Assembly: GCA_964586455.1 (NCBI GenBank)
Contig: CAZPHV010000018.1
Coordinates: 1 to 64,000 of the forward strand
Source: Aquimonas sp964586455
GTDB taxonomy: Bacteria > Pseudomonadota > Gammaproteobacteria > Xanthomonadales > Xanthomonadaceae
DNA: 64,000 bases
Direction: 5' to 3'
A program made the position numbers and the translations under genes. How positions within the stretch are numbered: the first letter of the stretch is position 1; the number at the start of each line of letters is the position of its first letter. Shown piece after piece: positions 18,786 through 28,231 of the stretch. The notes under the pieces are model-generated. The model was not told where the DNA came from. It saw only the letters and a program-made list of their open reading frames with translations, and ran no database searches.

Positions 18786-20440
18786 GCCGACCTCTGCCCC
18801 TCGTCCTGCTGGGCGCGCTGCTGCTGATCGGCAGCAGCGCAGCACGCGCCGAACCGGTGCTGCAGCTGGCGGTTCGCGAGCATGGCCAGACCCGGCTGTG
18901 GCATCTGCCCGCGCAGGGCGCCGCCGAACCCCGACCGCAGGCGGAAGCCACCGCGCTGAGCGCTCCGCTGGGCAGCCTGTGGAAGCTGTTCGTGCACGCC
19001 TGGCTGCAGGCGCACGAATCGCGGGAGCCGGCCTACCAGTGCCGCGGCCAGCTGCGCGACGAGGTCTACTGCTGCGAGCCGGGTCAGAGCATCGGCCGCG
19101 AGCAGGCCTTGCTGAAATCCTGCGGCCTGTACTTCGAGCCGAAGCGCCTCGGTATCGACAGCGGCGACTGGCAGAACTACTGGCGGCAGCTTGGCGCGCC
19201 GGACTGGTTGCAGCAGCTCGTGGCGATGCAGCCGGCAACGGAAGTGTCCGTACCTGAACTATTGGGTGAGCTCGATCGCCTGCCGGCGCGCGCCGAGATC
19301 CAAACCCAGCTGACCGCTGCCCTGCTGCAGCAGCCCGAGCCGGTGTTCGATGCGCTCGGCGCGCAGCTGCGCATCAAGACCTGGAGTTGGCACCGCGGCA
19401 GCGCAGACCAGCGCATCGGCGGCTTTGCCGGCTGGCGCAGCGATGGGCGCGCGGTCTGGGCGCAGGGCGAGGGCACCAGTCGCAGCGTGCTGCAGCGCTA
19501 CGCCCAGGCGCTTGCGCGTCAGCTGCCGCCGGCGCAGCCCATCAACACCGGCGAGTGCGTGGAGGTGCGCATGTTCGCGCGCTACCCGATCGCCCGCATC
19601 GAACCCCAGCCAGGCGCCTCGCCGGCGCGCGGCGCGCTGCAGGGCCGCTACCGGCTGCACTTCGCCAGCGGCAGCACGATCGAGATCGAATCCAGCGGCG
19701 AGCTTCTGCTGCAGAACGACAGCGCCGGCCCGCGGGTGCTGGCGCGGCTGTCACGCGAGGACTATGTCGCGCGCGTGCTGCAGCGCGAAGCCAGCACCGA
19801 AAATGAGACCGCAGCGCGGGTGCTGGCGATTGCCATCCGCAGCTATCTGGCGCAGCAGGCCGAAGCGGGCAGCAGCTGTCTGCGCATCGACGACAGCAGC
19901 GCCCGCCAGCGCGTGTCGCCCCGGCCGCCAAGCGCTGCCGCGCGTGCTGCGGCGGCCTTCAGCGAAGGCCTGGTGCTGGTCGGCATGCCGGTGCGCTACC
20001 ACTTGCACGAAGCCGCGCCCGGACAGCTCTCCTGGGCACAGACGCTGGCCGACGCAGAGCGCGGCGCCAGCCTGCATGCCCTGCTGCGTCGGAGCTGGCC
20101 GCAGGCCGAGCTGGTGGCCTGGGGCCAGGCTCAGACGCGGTGCGAAGTTCTGCCCGAGGCCCAGGCCTGGCTGGCCGCTCAACGTCCCCGTTGGCGTCGA
20201 CTGCTGGACGCCGAGTTCGGCCACGAAGAGCGCCCCGAGGTGCAGGTCTGCCGATTGCACGCAGGCCGCCCCTTCGCCGATCGGGCGCGCGTGCGGGTGC
20301 ACGTGCGTGGCCTGCGCAGCCAGCAGGACCAGCTCGACCTCACCCATGAATACCTGCATCTCGCCTTCGAGGCACACCCCAATGGACAGGACGAGGACTT
20401 CATCGAGGCCTGGGCGCGCAGGCTGGTACTGGGGCATTGA
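18782..20440 (+). CDS. yfaQ: DUF2300 protein, YfaQ-like, with SpoIID-like and HExxH motifs
   Basis: This exported protein of 552 residues has a TTG start overlapping the macroglobulin stop and a signal peptide (about 5-23, ending AARAE). The N-terminal half has an SLWK sequence at 65-68 resembling the SxxK of penicillin-recognising proteins, plus several Cys (QCRGQ, YCCEP, KSCG). A central segment, EDYVARVLQREASTENE followed by ARVLAIAIRSYLA, resembles the SpoIID/LytB peptidoglycan-binding domain. Near the C-terminus HEYLH (522-526) followed by EAWARR fits a zinc-peptidase HExxH pattern. It is the last gene of the operon and convergent with the next gene. The combination suggests a cell-wall-associated accessory to the macroglobulin; catalytic roles are inference. 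Confidence 0.88.
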   Translation: MSRPLPLVLLGALLLIGSSAARAEPVLQLAVREHGQTRLWHLPAQGAAEPRPQAEATALSAPLGSLWKLFVHAWLQAHESREPAYQCRGQLRDEVYCCEPGQSIGREQALLKSCGLYFEPKRLGIDSGDWQNYWRQLGAPDWLQQLVAMQPATEVSVPELLGELDRLPARAEIQTQLTAALLQQPEPVFDALGAQLRIKTWSWHRGSADQRIGGFAGWRSDGRAVWAQGEGTSRSVLQRYAQALARQLPPAQPINTGECVEVRMFARYPIARIEPQPGASPARGALQGRYRLHFASGSTIEIESSGELLLQNDSAGPRVLARLSREDYVARVLQREASTENETAARVLAIAIRSYLAQQAEAGSSCLRIDDSSARQRVSPRPPSAAARAAAAFSEGLVLVGMPVRYHLHEAAPGQLSWAQTLADAERGASLHALLRRSWPQAELVAWGQAQTRCEVLPEAQAWLAAQRPRWRRLLDAEFGHEERPEVQVCRLHAGRPFADRARVRVHVRGLRSQQDQLDLTHEYLHLAFEAHPNGQDEDFIEAWARRLVLGH

Positions 20441-20541
20441 GCGCGTCTGCACTGGCTCGCATGTTCGCGGCTGCCGGTCAGCGTATTCGTACATGCGCAG
20501 ACGAGCCCATGAAGCGCCCCGCCTATCCTTGAGTCACCCGC

Positions 20542-22377
20542 TCAGGGCTCGAAGCCGTCCGCGAACAGATCCAGGCTGAGCTCGCAGAAACCTGCGCTGG
20601 GGGCGGATCCGCGCAGGCGCCCGAACGCATCCAGCGCGGCCCGCTGCGGGCTGGCAGCACCTGCGAACGCGCCGCCGGCACGCGGGCAGTACTCGGCCAG
20701 CGCGCCGTAAGCGGGGGTTGCCACGACCAGAGGGTTGGCCACAGCAGGGCTCGCGACGGTGTTGCCGGCGGTGGCCGCAAAGCCCTCACTGGTCAGCGTG
20801 CCGATATGCGTGCCGCCGACCGTGCGCAGCGCATTGTTGTAGGCACGAACATCCGCGGCGCCCTCGTAGTTCGCGAACGCCGCCTGCCACGGCCCGCCCT
20901 GTAGCTGGAACACGGTGTTGTGAACGAAGCGCATGCGCGAACTGGCGCCGTGATCGCCACCGCTCTTGGTGAACACCGCGAAGGCATCGCCATTGCCTGG
21001 CGTGCCGCGCAGGTCGAACAGGTTGTTGCGGGCGACGAAGTTGTGGCCGCTCCAGTCGAAGCCGGCATTGTTGTTGGCCTGGTAGCGCACGAAGTTGCCT
21101 TCGAACACGTAGTCGCGAAACTGCGCTGCCGCGCTGACCCCGGGCTCGACCGACACCGGTCCGCCATTGTTGCCAAACGCGGCGCTGCTGGTGTTGATGC
21201 CTCCGATGACCGAGCGCGTCACCACGATCTTCTCGGGCCGGTGACTGTCCGGATCACTGCTCACCGAGCTGTGCAGGCGCAAGGGCCCGGTGCAGCTGTC
21301 GACAAACTCCACCTGCGAGATCACCGCACGCTGCAGGCCCGAGCTGCGCAGCACCGAATTCGTCGTGATGCAGACCTCGGTCGAGCGATCGATCCGTACG
21401 CCAAGCCAGGACAGGCCGCGGCCGAGCGGAAAGTTGATCACGAAGCTGCCGCGGCTGAAGCCGTCCTCGCGGGCCTCGTACAGGGTCACATGCTGGATGC
21501 GCGCGCGCGATGGATCTCCCAGTAGCGGCCCACCCTGCAGAGCCGCATAGCCGCTGGCCTCGACTCGTCCGACGAGGATGTGCTGCACCGGCTGTAGGTC
21601 GGCACTGACCGGATGGGTGACGAAGCTGCTGAAGTCGTTCTGTGCTGCGACAGGTTTTTCGCAGCGCAGCTCGAACACGCTGAAGTCCGAAGTCGCCTGC
21701 TGGGTCGATCCGAACTCGATGCAGGTCGCGCCCGCGCCTTGTTGCAGACGCGGCAGCGCGCCGCTGCCGAAAGCGCCGATCTGGCCGGGGCCCTGGCCGG
21801 ACAGACGCAGGGAACCTGTCGCGCTGAAGGCATCACCGCGTCGCAGCAGCAGTCGTCGGCCCGCGCCACCGAAGTTCGTATAGGCGGAAAGGGCATTGCT
21901 GCCGACCTCACGCCGCGCCCCCGCTGGACAGCCGCTCCAGTCGAGATTGTCGAGAGCCAGGCAGGTGGTCGCGACTCCGCTGAAAACCGCGTTCGGATCG
22001 GCCACGTTGATTTGCAGCTGCGTGCTGGCCTGCGCACCGCCGGCATCGAACACGCGCAGTTGCACCGAATAGGCGCCCGGTCGCTCGTAGACGTGCGTGG
22101 ATAGCGGCCCGATCGCCTCATTGCGCGAACCACGCAGCGCGCCCGTGCTCCAGTCACCGGCTTGGGCATCGCCGAAGTCCCACAGGTATTCGAGATCGGT
22201 GAAGGGCTCGATGTCCGGGCTGGTATGTGTGCTGGCACTGGCGTCGAACTGGACGGCGCACGGCGCGGTACAGCTCAGCCGCGAGGCCTGCAGCTGCGGT
22301 TGGATCTGCGCCTGGATCGGCTCCGCGAACAAACAGAACGCTGACAGCGCGCCGATCAGCCAGGGCTGTACCTGCAT
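20542..22377 (-). CDS. Exported PKD-domain beta-helix protein with C-terminal LFADGFE tail
   Basis: This is a 611-residue secreted protein. The signal peptide (about 5-23) is followed by a PKD-like domain (about 30-125) with QFDASASTH, YLWDFGD and YERPGAYSVQLRVFD landmarks. A long region of Asn/Gly-rich beta-strands follows (NNAGFDWSGHNFVARNNLFD), typical of right-handed beta-helices. The C-terminus is LSLDLFADGFEP. The start ATG is preceded by GAGGA. The ligand is unknown. PKD domains often mediate protein or carbohydrate contacts at the cell surface. It is convergent with the macroglobulin operon and ends about 100 bp from it. Confidence 0.85.
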   Translation of the reverse strand: MQVQPWLIGALSAFCLFAEPIQAQIQPQLQASRLSCTAPCAVQFDASASTHTSPDIEPFTDLEYLWDFGDAQAGDWSTGALRGSRNEAIGPLSTHVYERPGAYSVQLRVFDAGGAQASTQLQINVADPNAVFSGVATTCLALDNLDWSGCPAGARREVGSNALSAYTNFGGAGRRLLLRRGDAFSATGSLRLSGQGPGQIGAFGSGALPRLQQGAGATCIEFGSTQQATSDFSVFELRCEKPVAAQNDFSSFVTHPVSADLQPVQHILVGRVEASGYAALQGGPLLGDPSRARIQHVTLYEAREDGFSRGSFVINFPLGRGLSWLGVRIDRSTEVCITTNSVLRSSGLQRAVISQVEFVDSCTGPLRLHSSVSSDPDSHRPEKIVVTRSVIGGINTSSAAFGNNGGPVSVEPGVSAAAQFRDYVFEGNFVRYQANNNAGFDWSGHNFVARNNLFDLRGTPGNGDAFAVFTKSGGDHGASSRMRFVHNTVFQLQGGPWQAAFANYEGAADVRAYNNALRTVGGTHIGTLTSEGFAATAGNTVASPAVANPLVVATPAYGALAEYCPRAGGAFAGAASPQRAALDAFGRLRGSAPSAGFCELSLDLFADGFEP

Positions 22378-23002
22378 TGATGCATCCTCAGAACGAAGGG
22401 CCCGAAGCCTGCCGCGGTCTCGGAGCCGACGGAGCGTCCACGTGAACGACCGGCAGCAATCCGCCGACAGACGCGCGCAGCGTCGGGGCGTCCGTGGGCG
22501 AGTCTGCATCCGCCGGGCTACCAACTCCCGCGCGCCTTGGCATCACGCCCCACCCTATGGAATCGAGGTGCCGGTCCATGGACGGCGGTCATAGGGTGGG
22601 CCCTGGCCCACCGCGAGCTGAACACTTGCCCCGGTCTTCGAATTCCCGGCGCACTCACCCTCGCAAGCAAGCGAAGGCGATGTCGATAGCGTGGCCGGCT
22701 GGCGCTCACGTTTGAAGTAACGACCCACCCGCTCTGCACTGATCAAGCGCGACCAGCTTTCCGAGCGCGACTTCGATGACGGTGGCGAGCGTTGAGCTCC
22801 CGGCGGGCCAGGGCCCACCCTATGCGTCATCTGGCGCGCGTTCAGGATCAACACTGCGGTGACGGTGTGGCTGCGGTGGGCCAGGGCCCACCCTATGCGT
22901 CATCTGGCGGGGGTCGGGGATCAGCACCAGGGTGACGGTGTGGCTTCGGTAGGCCAGCGCCCACGCTATGGTCGGCTGCCATGGGCGACTACACTTCTGC
23001 CC
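22378..23002. repeat. Intergenic region with four palindromes and a 73-bp tandem duplication
   Basis: No gene is supported. GGTGGGCC-family palindromes lie at 22592-22612, 22802-22823 and 22875-22896, with a decayed copy at 22948-22970. Segments 22824-22896 and 22897-22969 are direct repeats of 73 bp, each ending in a palindrome and sharing GCGTCATCTGGCG and GTGACGGTGTGGCT. The decayed last copy ends about 30 bp before the UbiB-family start. Confidence 0.8.
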
Positions 23003-24685
23003 ATGCTTTGGGAAACCCTCACCGCCGCGCGTGATCTGGGCCGCCTGCACGATGTGGCGGGCGTGCTGGTGCGGCATGGTTTTGGCGATGTCGCTCGTCG
23101 CCTGGGCATGCTGGGTGCACTGGAGCGGGTCGGCCGCGTGCTGCCGACGCAGAATCTGGAGGCACTGGTCGCCCTCAAGCCCGAACAGCGCGTGCGCTGC
23201 GTGCTGGAGGAGCTGGGCCCCTGTTTCGTCAAGCTCGGCCAGGTGCTGGCCACCCGCGTTGATTTGTTCAGCCCCGAATGGATTGCCGAGTTCGGCAAGC
23301 TGCAGAATCAGGTGCCGGCGGTCGACTTCGAGCGATTGCGCCCGCAGCTCGAACAGGATCTCGGCGGCAGCGTCGAGACCGCGTTCGCCGAGTTCGACAC
23401 CACGCCGCTGGCCGCAGCCTCGATCGCGCAGGTGCATCGCGCGCGTCTGGCGGACGGCTGCACGGTCATCGTCAAGATCCGCCGCCCTGACATCGAGGCG
23501 ACCATCGCCGCCGATACCCGCCTGCTTGAGCGGGTCGCCCGCATGGTCGAATCGGAGTGGCCCGAGTGGCAGCGCTATCAGCCGCTGGCCCTGGTGCGAC
23601 AGCTGAAGTCCTCGCTGCGGCGTGAGCTCGATCTCGCCGCCGAGGCGCGGCATTCCGAGCGCATCGCCCTGTCCTTTGCCGAGGATCCACGCATCGTGGT
23701 GCCGCGCGTGCACTGGCCTCTTACCGGTACGCGGGTGAACGTTCAGGACTTCATCGATGGCATCGCCCTGTCGAACAGCGCGGCGCTCGACGTCGCCGGT
23801 GCTGATCGCCATGCAGTGGCGCGGCTGGGCGCGCAGGCGGTGCTGAAGATGATGTTTGAGGACGGCTTCTTCCATGCCGATCCGCACGCCGGCAACGTGT
23901 TCTGGTTGGCGGGTGACCGGCTCGCCCTGATCGACTTCGGAATGGTGGGGCGCCTCTCGGAAGCGCGCCGCGCCCAGCTGATTGAACTGATGCAGGGTCT
24001 GGTCGCCCGCGACACGCCGGTCGTGGTCGAGGTGCTGCTGGCCTGGGCCGAAGAGGGCGAGCTCGACGAAGAGGCCTTGGCCGAGGATGTCGACGCCCTG
24101 ATCGACAGCTATCACGGAGTGCCGCTGGGCCAGCTGCAGTTCGGCCGTCTGCTCAGCGAAGTGATGGCCCTGCTGCGCGACCACCATCTGGTGTTGCCGG
24201 CCGACCTTGCGCTGGTCATCAAGGTGTTCGTCACGCTCGAAGGCATGGGCCGCATGCTCGACCCGAGCTTCGACATGGCGGCCGAGGCCGCGCCTTTTCT
24301 GAAGCGCTCGGTGCTGCGCCGCTACCACCCGAAGGCGATGGCGCGCCGCGGCTGGCGCGCGGCCGGCGATGCGCTTGCCCTGCTGCAGGCGATGCCACGC
24401 GAACTGCGTCAGCTGCTGCAGACCGCGCGGCGCGGGCGCTTCAATGTGCACATCGACGTCGAGCGCCTGAAGCGCTTCGGCGAACAGGTCGAGCATTCGG
24501 CCAACCGGCTCAGCATCGGTGTGGTTACGGCAGCACTGATCATCGGCTCCTCGATCGTGATGACCGTCTCCGGTGGCCCGACCCTGTTCGGCCTGCCGCT
24601 GTTCGGCCTGATCGGTTTTCTCGGTGCCGGCGCCTGCGGCGCCTGGTTGATCTGGTCGATCTGGCGCAGCGGCGGCGGCCGCTGA
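23003..24685 (+). CDS. ubiB: AarF/UbiB-family atypical kinase (ABC1/ADCK)
   Basis: This 560-residue member of the UbiB family supports ubiquinone synthesis and lipid handling at the inner membrane. Family marks appear in order: the KxGQ motif (CFVKLGQVLATR), the Ala-rich nucleotide loop (AAASIAQVHRA), the Lys in VIVKIRRPDI, the catalytic loop FFHADPHAGNVF and the DFG motif LIDFGMVG. Two hydrophobic helices close the C-terminus (about 505-550). The ATG at MLWETL was chosen because upstream translation runs through repeat DNA. It has no ubiE or ubiJ neighbour here and stops 8 bp from the convergent next gene, so it could be a UbiB paralogue rather than the principal UbiB. Confidence 0.85.
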   Translation: MLWETLTAARDLGRLHDVAGVLVRHGFGDVARRLGMLGALERVGRVLPTQNLEALVALKPEQRVRCVLEELGPCFVKLGQVLATRVDLFSPEWIAEFGKLQNQVPAVDFERLRPQLEQDLGGSVETAFAEFDTTPLAAASIAQVHRARLADGCTVIVKIRRPDIEATIAADTRLLERVARMVESEWPEWQRYQPLALVRQLKSSLRRELDLAAEARHSERIALSFAEDPRIVVPRVHWPLTGTRVNVQDFIDGIALSNSAALDVAGADRHAVARLGAQAVLKMMFEDGFFHADPHAGNVFWLAGDRLALIDFGMVGRLSEARRAQLIELMQGLVARDTPVVVEVLLAWAEEGELDEEALAEDVDALIDSYHGVPLGQLQFGRLLSEVMALLRDHHLVLPADLALVIKVFVTLEGMGRMLDPSFDMAAEAAPFLKRSVLRRYHPKAMARRGWRAAGDALALLQAMPRELRQLLQTARRGRFNVHIDVERLKRFGEQVEHSANRLSIGVVTAALIIGSSIVMTVSGGPTLFGLPLFGLIGFLGAGACGAWLIWSIWRSGGGR

Positions 24686-24693
24686 CAAGCGTC

Positions 24694-27213
24694 TCAGGGC
24701 GCCTCGAAACCATTGGCAAAGATCGGCCCCCCCAGGCTGCCGGCCACGTACTGCCGGCAGCGGCCGAATTCGGAGGTGCCGCGATGGCTGTAGGCGCCGG
24801 TCAGCGGCGGGCCCGAGAGCCGGGTGGCGGTGGCGGTGATCCAGGTGCTGCCGGCGACGAAGTAATTGCTGGAACCCTCGCGGCGCAGCTCGACCTCGCT
24901 GAAGCTGGCGTTACCGTCGTTGCCTGAGCTGCCGTTGCTGATCTGCAGGAAGCTCGAACCCAGCCAGTCGCGGCCCTCGCCGAAGAAGCCCACCGGCAGC
25001 TGGCCGGCAATGACCAAGGTGCAGCCCGTGGTCGAGGGAATGCCGTAGAAGTCGATCCGATACCAGCCGTTGGCCGAGCTCAGCGAACCTGCGGCGAGGC
25101 CGGCTGCGGCGGTGCCGGCCACGCTGCTCACCGTCGGCGCGTTCTGGTTGTCGTTGCCGGCCGACACCGGGGCCGGCTGGCTGTTGTTGGCATCGAACAG
25201 GTTGCGGCCGTCGTCGCCGAGATCGATGCCGATGCCGGACTGGCTGTACATCGTGTTGCGGCGCAGGCTGTTGCGACGGGCGCCGGTGACGGCGATGCCG
25301 TCGAGCCCGCTGTGGGCGATCAGGTTGGACTCGATGCGGTTGTCGTTCGCGCTGTTGCGCAGGAACACGCCGTGGCCGCCGTTGCCGCGACTGACGCAGT
25401 TGCCGCTGCAGACCGCGGGCACGCCGATACGGTTGCCGGTGATGCGATTGCCGGTGGCGAGGCTGCCCGAAAGCTCGACCCCGTGGCTGCTGGCGTTGGC
25501 GATCACATTGCCGCGGATCAGGTGATCCGGGCTGGCGATGAACACCCCGCGCTGACCGCCGCGCACATCGCCGCCGCTCTGGGTGCCGATGTAGTTGTTT
25601 TCGACCACCGCCGCGCTGGGCTGGGTGCTGCCGGAGCCGCTGAGATTGACGCCGATGCCGAGCGTGCTGGCGATGACATTGCGATCGCCGGGCTCCGGCC
25701 CGCCGACGCGCACGCCTTCGACGCTGCCGCCGATGCGCACCCCGGTGCCCGACGCGATCAGGCTGGTCGCACCGACCACGCCGCCGATCTGGTTGCCGAC
25801 GAAGCGATGGTCGCGGCCGGCGATGAACTGCGCGGCGGCGAACGAATGGCCGGAGAAGGCGATGCCCTCGATGCTGACCGTGGCATCAGGCGAAGCACCG
25901 GTGTTGACGTTGAAGCCGTAGGCGCCGGTGATCTGGTTGGCGCCGTTGAGCACGATGCACAGGTTGGCGTTCCAGCCCAGCACGGCGGTGTTGCGGCTGG
26001 CGCCGGGCTGGCTGTAACCGTCGATGCGCACCGGATGCACGATGTCGGGCAGCAGGCTGGCCAGGGTGATGGTGCGTGGGCAGGCACCGCTGATATTGAA
26101 GCGGATCTCGTTCAAGTTCGGCGCGGCGTTCGCGTCGATCAGCGCCTGGCGCAGCGAGCCGAGGCCGGAGTCATTGGTATTGGTCACCGTCAGTACGGTC
26201 GCGGTGTTGCCGATGTTGGACTCGAAGGCACCACGATCCGGCGCTTCGCCGAACCAGCGCGGGCCGCCGTCGAAGTCGCGCTGGTTGAGCAGGTTCACGT
26301 CGATGCGGCCGCTGTTGATGGCCGGCGAGGCGCCGGACAGGCGCCAGTTGCCTGCGGCGGCGTTGACGAACTGCGGGTTGGCCGTGCTGGTGGCGACAGG
26401 CGCGGTGCGCAGCGCGCGGTTGGACTGCAGGGCGGTGTAGATGTTGTTGCGCAGCACCGCGTCGATGGTTTGGACCGCAGGGTTGTTGAGCTGGATGTCG
26501 ACGCCGCCGTTGTCCCAGAACACCGAGTCGGTGAGCTCCAGGCGCCAATCGTCCTCGGCGAAGTCGGTGCGCCCCACGCACAGCCCGGGCCCCTCATTGT
26601 TGGCGAAGGTGCTGTGGCGGATCGTCACCCGTTCCAGGTAGGTGTCAGTGGGCGTGCCATCGAACTCGCGGAAGCCGATGCGCAACGCGCAGCTGCCGCT
26701 TCGGGTGATGAGGCTGTTGCGCAGGCTGAACTCGGCGCCGGTGTCGAGGTTGAAGCGTCGCACCTGGTCAAACCAGACCCGTTCGAAATGCACTTCCGAG
26801 TCGTTGGTGTTGAAACCTTCGGCCTGCACGCTGACCTGGCCCAGGCCGCGAAAGGTCAGGCCCTCGATACGCAGGCTGCCGGCGCCCTCGAAGCCGTTGC
26901 CGTGGGTCTTGAAGAAGATGCCCTGACCGCTGCTGCGAGTGATCACCGTGGCTGCAGGATCATCGGTGCGCGCGCTGCAGTTGCTGTTGTAGCCACCGCG
27001 GATGACCACGTCATCGTCGATGCCGGAAGTGGTGGCGCCGTCGAAGTCGTAGGTGCCCACCGCCATCTTGATCAACACCTCGTCATCGTCCGCCAACACC
27101 CAGGCGCTGTTGAACTCCGCCACGGTGCGCACGCAGCGCTCGACCTGGGCCTGCGAAATGCTCGAAACGAGGGCGAGGCACAGGCCCAGCAGAATGCGGG
27201 TCGAGTGGTTCAT
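24694..27213 (-). CDS. Exported right-handed beta-helix protein with C-terminal IFANGFE tail
   Basis: This is an 839-residue secreted protein. After a signal peptide (about 1-22, ending SISQA) comes a beta-helix region. In the middle (about 345) TNTNDSGLGSLRQALIDAN is a CSLREA-like motif, which starts a second helix with repeated short motifs (GNRITGNRIGV, NDNRIESNLIA). The C-terminus is GGPIFANGFEAP, matching the tail of two other exported proteins in this window. Such proteins often bind polysaccharide or act as adhesins, but no catalytic residues for a lyase are evident. The start is placed at the ATG directly before NHSTRILLG, the first with a signal peptide. Confidence 0.86.
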   Translation of the reverse strand: MNHSTRILLGLCLALVSSISQAQVERCVRTVAEFNSAWVLADDDEVLIKMAVGTYDFDGATTSGIDDDVVIRGGYNSNCSARTDDPAATVITRSSGQGIFFKTHGNGFEGAGSLRIEGLTFRGLGQVSVQAEGFNTNDSEVHFERVWFDQVRRFNLDTGAEFSLRNSLITRSGSCALRIGFREFDGTPTDTYLERVTIRHSTFANNEGPGLCVGRTDFAEDDWRLELTDSVFWDNGGVDIQLNNPAVQTIDAVLRNNIYTALQSNRALRTAPVATSTANPQFVNAAAGNWRLSGASPAINSGRIDVNLLNQRDFDGGPRWFGEAPDRGAFESNIGNTATVLTVTNTNDSGLGSLRQALIDANAAPNLNEIRFNISGACPRTITLASLLPDIVHPVRIDGYSQPGASRNTAVLGWNANLCIVLNGANQITGAYGFNVNTGASPDATVSIEGIAFSGHSFAAAQFIAGRDHRFVGNQIGGVVGATSLIASGTGVRIGGSVEGVRVGGPEPGDRNVIASTLGIGVNLSGSGSTQPSAAVVENNYIGTQSGGDVRGGQRGVFIASPDHLIRGNVIANASSHGVELSGSLATGNRITGNRIGVPAVCSGNCVSRGNGGHGVFLRNSANDNRIESNLIAHSGLDGIAVTGARRNSLRRNTMYSQSGIGIDLGDDGRNLFDANNSQPAPVSAGNDNQNAPTVSSVAGTAAAGLAAGSLSSANGWYRIDFYGIPSTTGCTLVIAGQLPVGFFGEGRDWLGSSFLQISNGSSGNDGNASFSEVELRREGSSNYFVAGSTWITATATRLSGPPLTGAYSHRGTSEFGRCRQYVAGSLGGPIFANGFEAP

Positions 27214-27506
27214 GGTGGCGCTCCCAGCAGGGGTGTCGGAACAGGGAATGCGTGTGGGCAGACAAAGCGAACGCTGCCGTCGAAACGCTGCTCCTGCTCT
27301 GGGGCGATGATCCCGTCGCAAGCGCAAGCGCGAACGCGATGGTCGCTCTCGAAGTGCTTCGGCTCTCGAAACCGCTGGCGAACAGGCTTCCCTGCCAAGT
27401 CACGGTGTCAGATCGGACAGCTCGCTTCGGCAGCAGCGTTCGGTCTTGCCCCTCCGACTCATTCCATGTGCTGACGCCACACCCTCGTGGCGGTTCGGAG
27501 AACCCA

Positions 27507-27950
27507 ATGAGCCACAACCCCTACGCTGCACCGCGCACGCGCAGCTTCGACGAGGCCCAGCTGCTGTACTCGCCGACCCAAGTGGCACTGGGCACCTTCG
27601 TCGGTGGCATCGGTGGCTTTGTCTACTTTCTGCGCGCGAACTTTCTGGCGCTCGGCAAGCCCGAGGCCGCGCGCAACACCGTGCTGGGCGGTGTGGCGGC
27701 ACTGCTCGCCCTCGTGCTCCTTGCCGCCCTGCTGCCCGGCAACGGAGGCATCGGCTTCGCGATTGCGTCGGTCTTCCTTGCCCGCTGGATCGCCGAGCGC
27801 CATCAGATGCCCAAAGACGCGATCGAGGCGTCCTCGGATTTCGACTTCCACAGTGGCTGGCGCGTGTTCCTGATCGCCCTGGCCTGCTTTGTGGTCACGC
27901 TGGTCCTGGTGGTCGCCTTGTTCATGGCGCTGGGGCCACTGCTGGGTTGA
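27507..27950 (+). CDS. Small polytopic membrane protein, unknown function
   Basis: This 147-residue protein has a soluble N-terminus beginning MSHNPYAAP and about four hydrophobic segments: 25-45 (VALGTFVGGIGGFVYFLRA), 58-78 (VLGGVAALLALVLLAALLP), 82-95 and 119-145 (FLIALACFVVTLVLVVALF). I do not recognise a family, although the NPYAAP start is common in uncharacterised proteobacterial membrane proteins. The ATG follows GGAGAACCCA. It is divergent from the beta-helix gene with 293 bp between, which should hold both promoters. Confidence 0.75.
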   Translation: MSHNPYAAPRTRSFDEAQLLYSPTQVALGTFVGGIGGFVYFLRANFLALGKPEAARNTVLGGVAALLALVLLAALLPGNGGIGFAIASVFLARWIAERHQMPKDAIEASSDFDFHSGWRVFLIALACFVVTLVLVVALFMALGPLLG

Positions 27951-28178
27951 AGCCACAAGACCGCTGCCCGTGCTTGAGGCCTGGAGCGGCGTAGCGGCAC
28001 TTCCGCTTCGCTGCAAGCGTGGCGTCACTCGTGTTTGTAGGGTGGACAAGCGCAGCGCATCCACCCGCACGTCCCGTGGACGCGCGACCTCAAGCGGAGC
28101 CCGGGAATGCATCGGCACGCTCTGCGACCTTTCCCGCAAGTGATGGGCTGCATACGCGCGCCCCGGCCGTTCCGGTGT

Positions 28179-28230
28179 TCACTCGAAACCGTTCGCAAAC
28201 AGCACATCCGGCCTGGCTTCGGATCGACTC
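28179..28230 (-). pseudogene. Relic of an exported GFE-tail protein (C-terminal end only)
   Basis: Read on the minus strand, this stretch encodes EARPDVLFANGFE followed by a stop. This is the same C-terminal tail as the three beta-helix proteins in the window. No start or body of a gene is attached: the frame runs back into the long palindrome at 28232-28287 and the kinase gene on the other strand. I read it as the surviving end of a deleted gene. Confidence 0.6.
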
Positions 28231-28231
28231 A

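Noticed and set aside
25312..27474. Plus-strand open frame of 720 codons
   Set aside because: Antisense to the beta-helix protein; its Ala/Val/Asp/Gly repeats merely mirror the repeats on the real strand.
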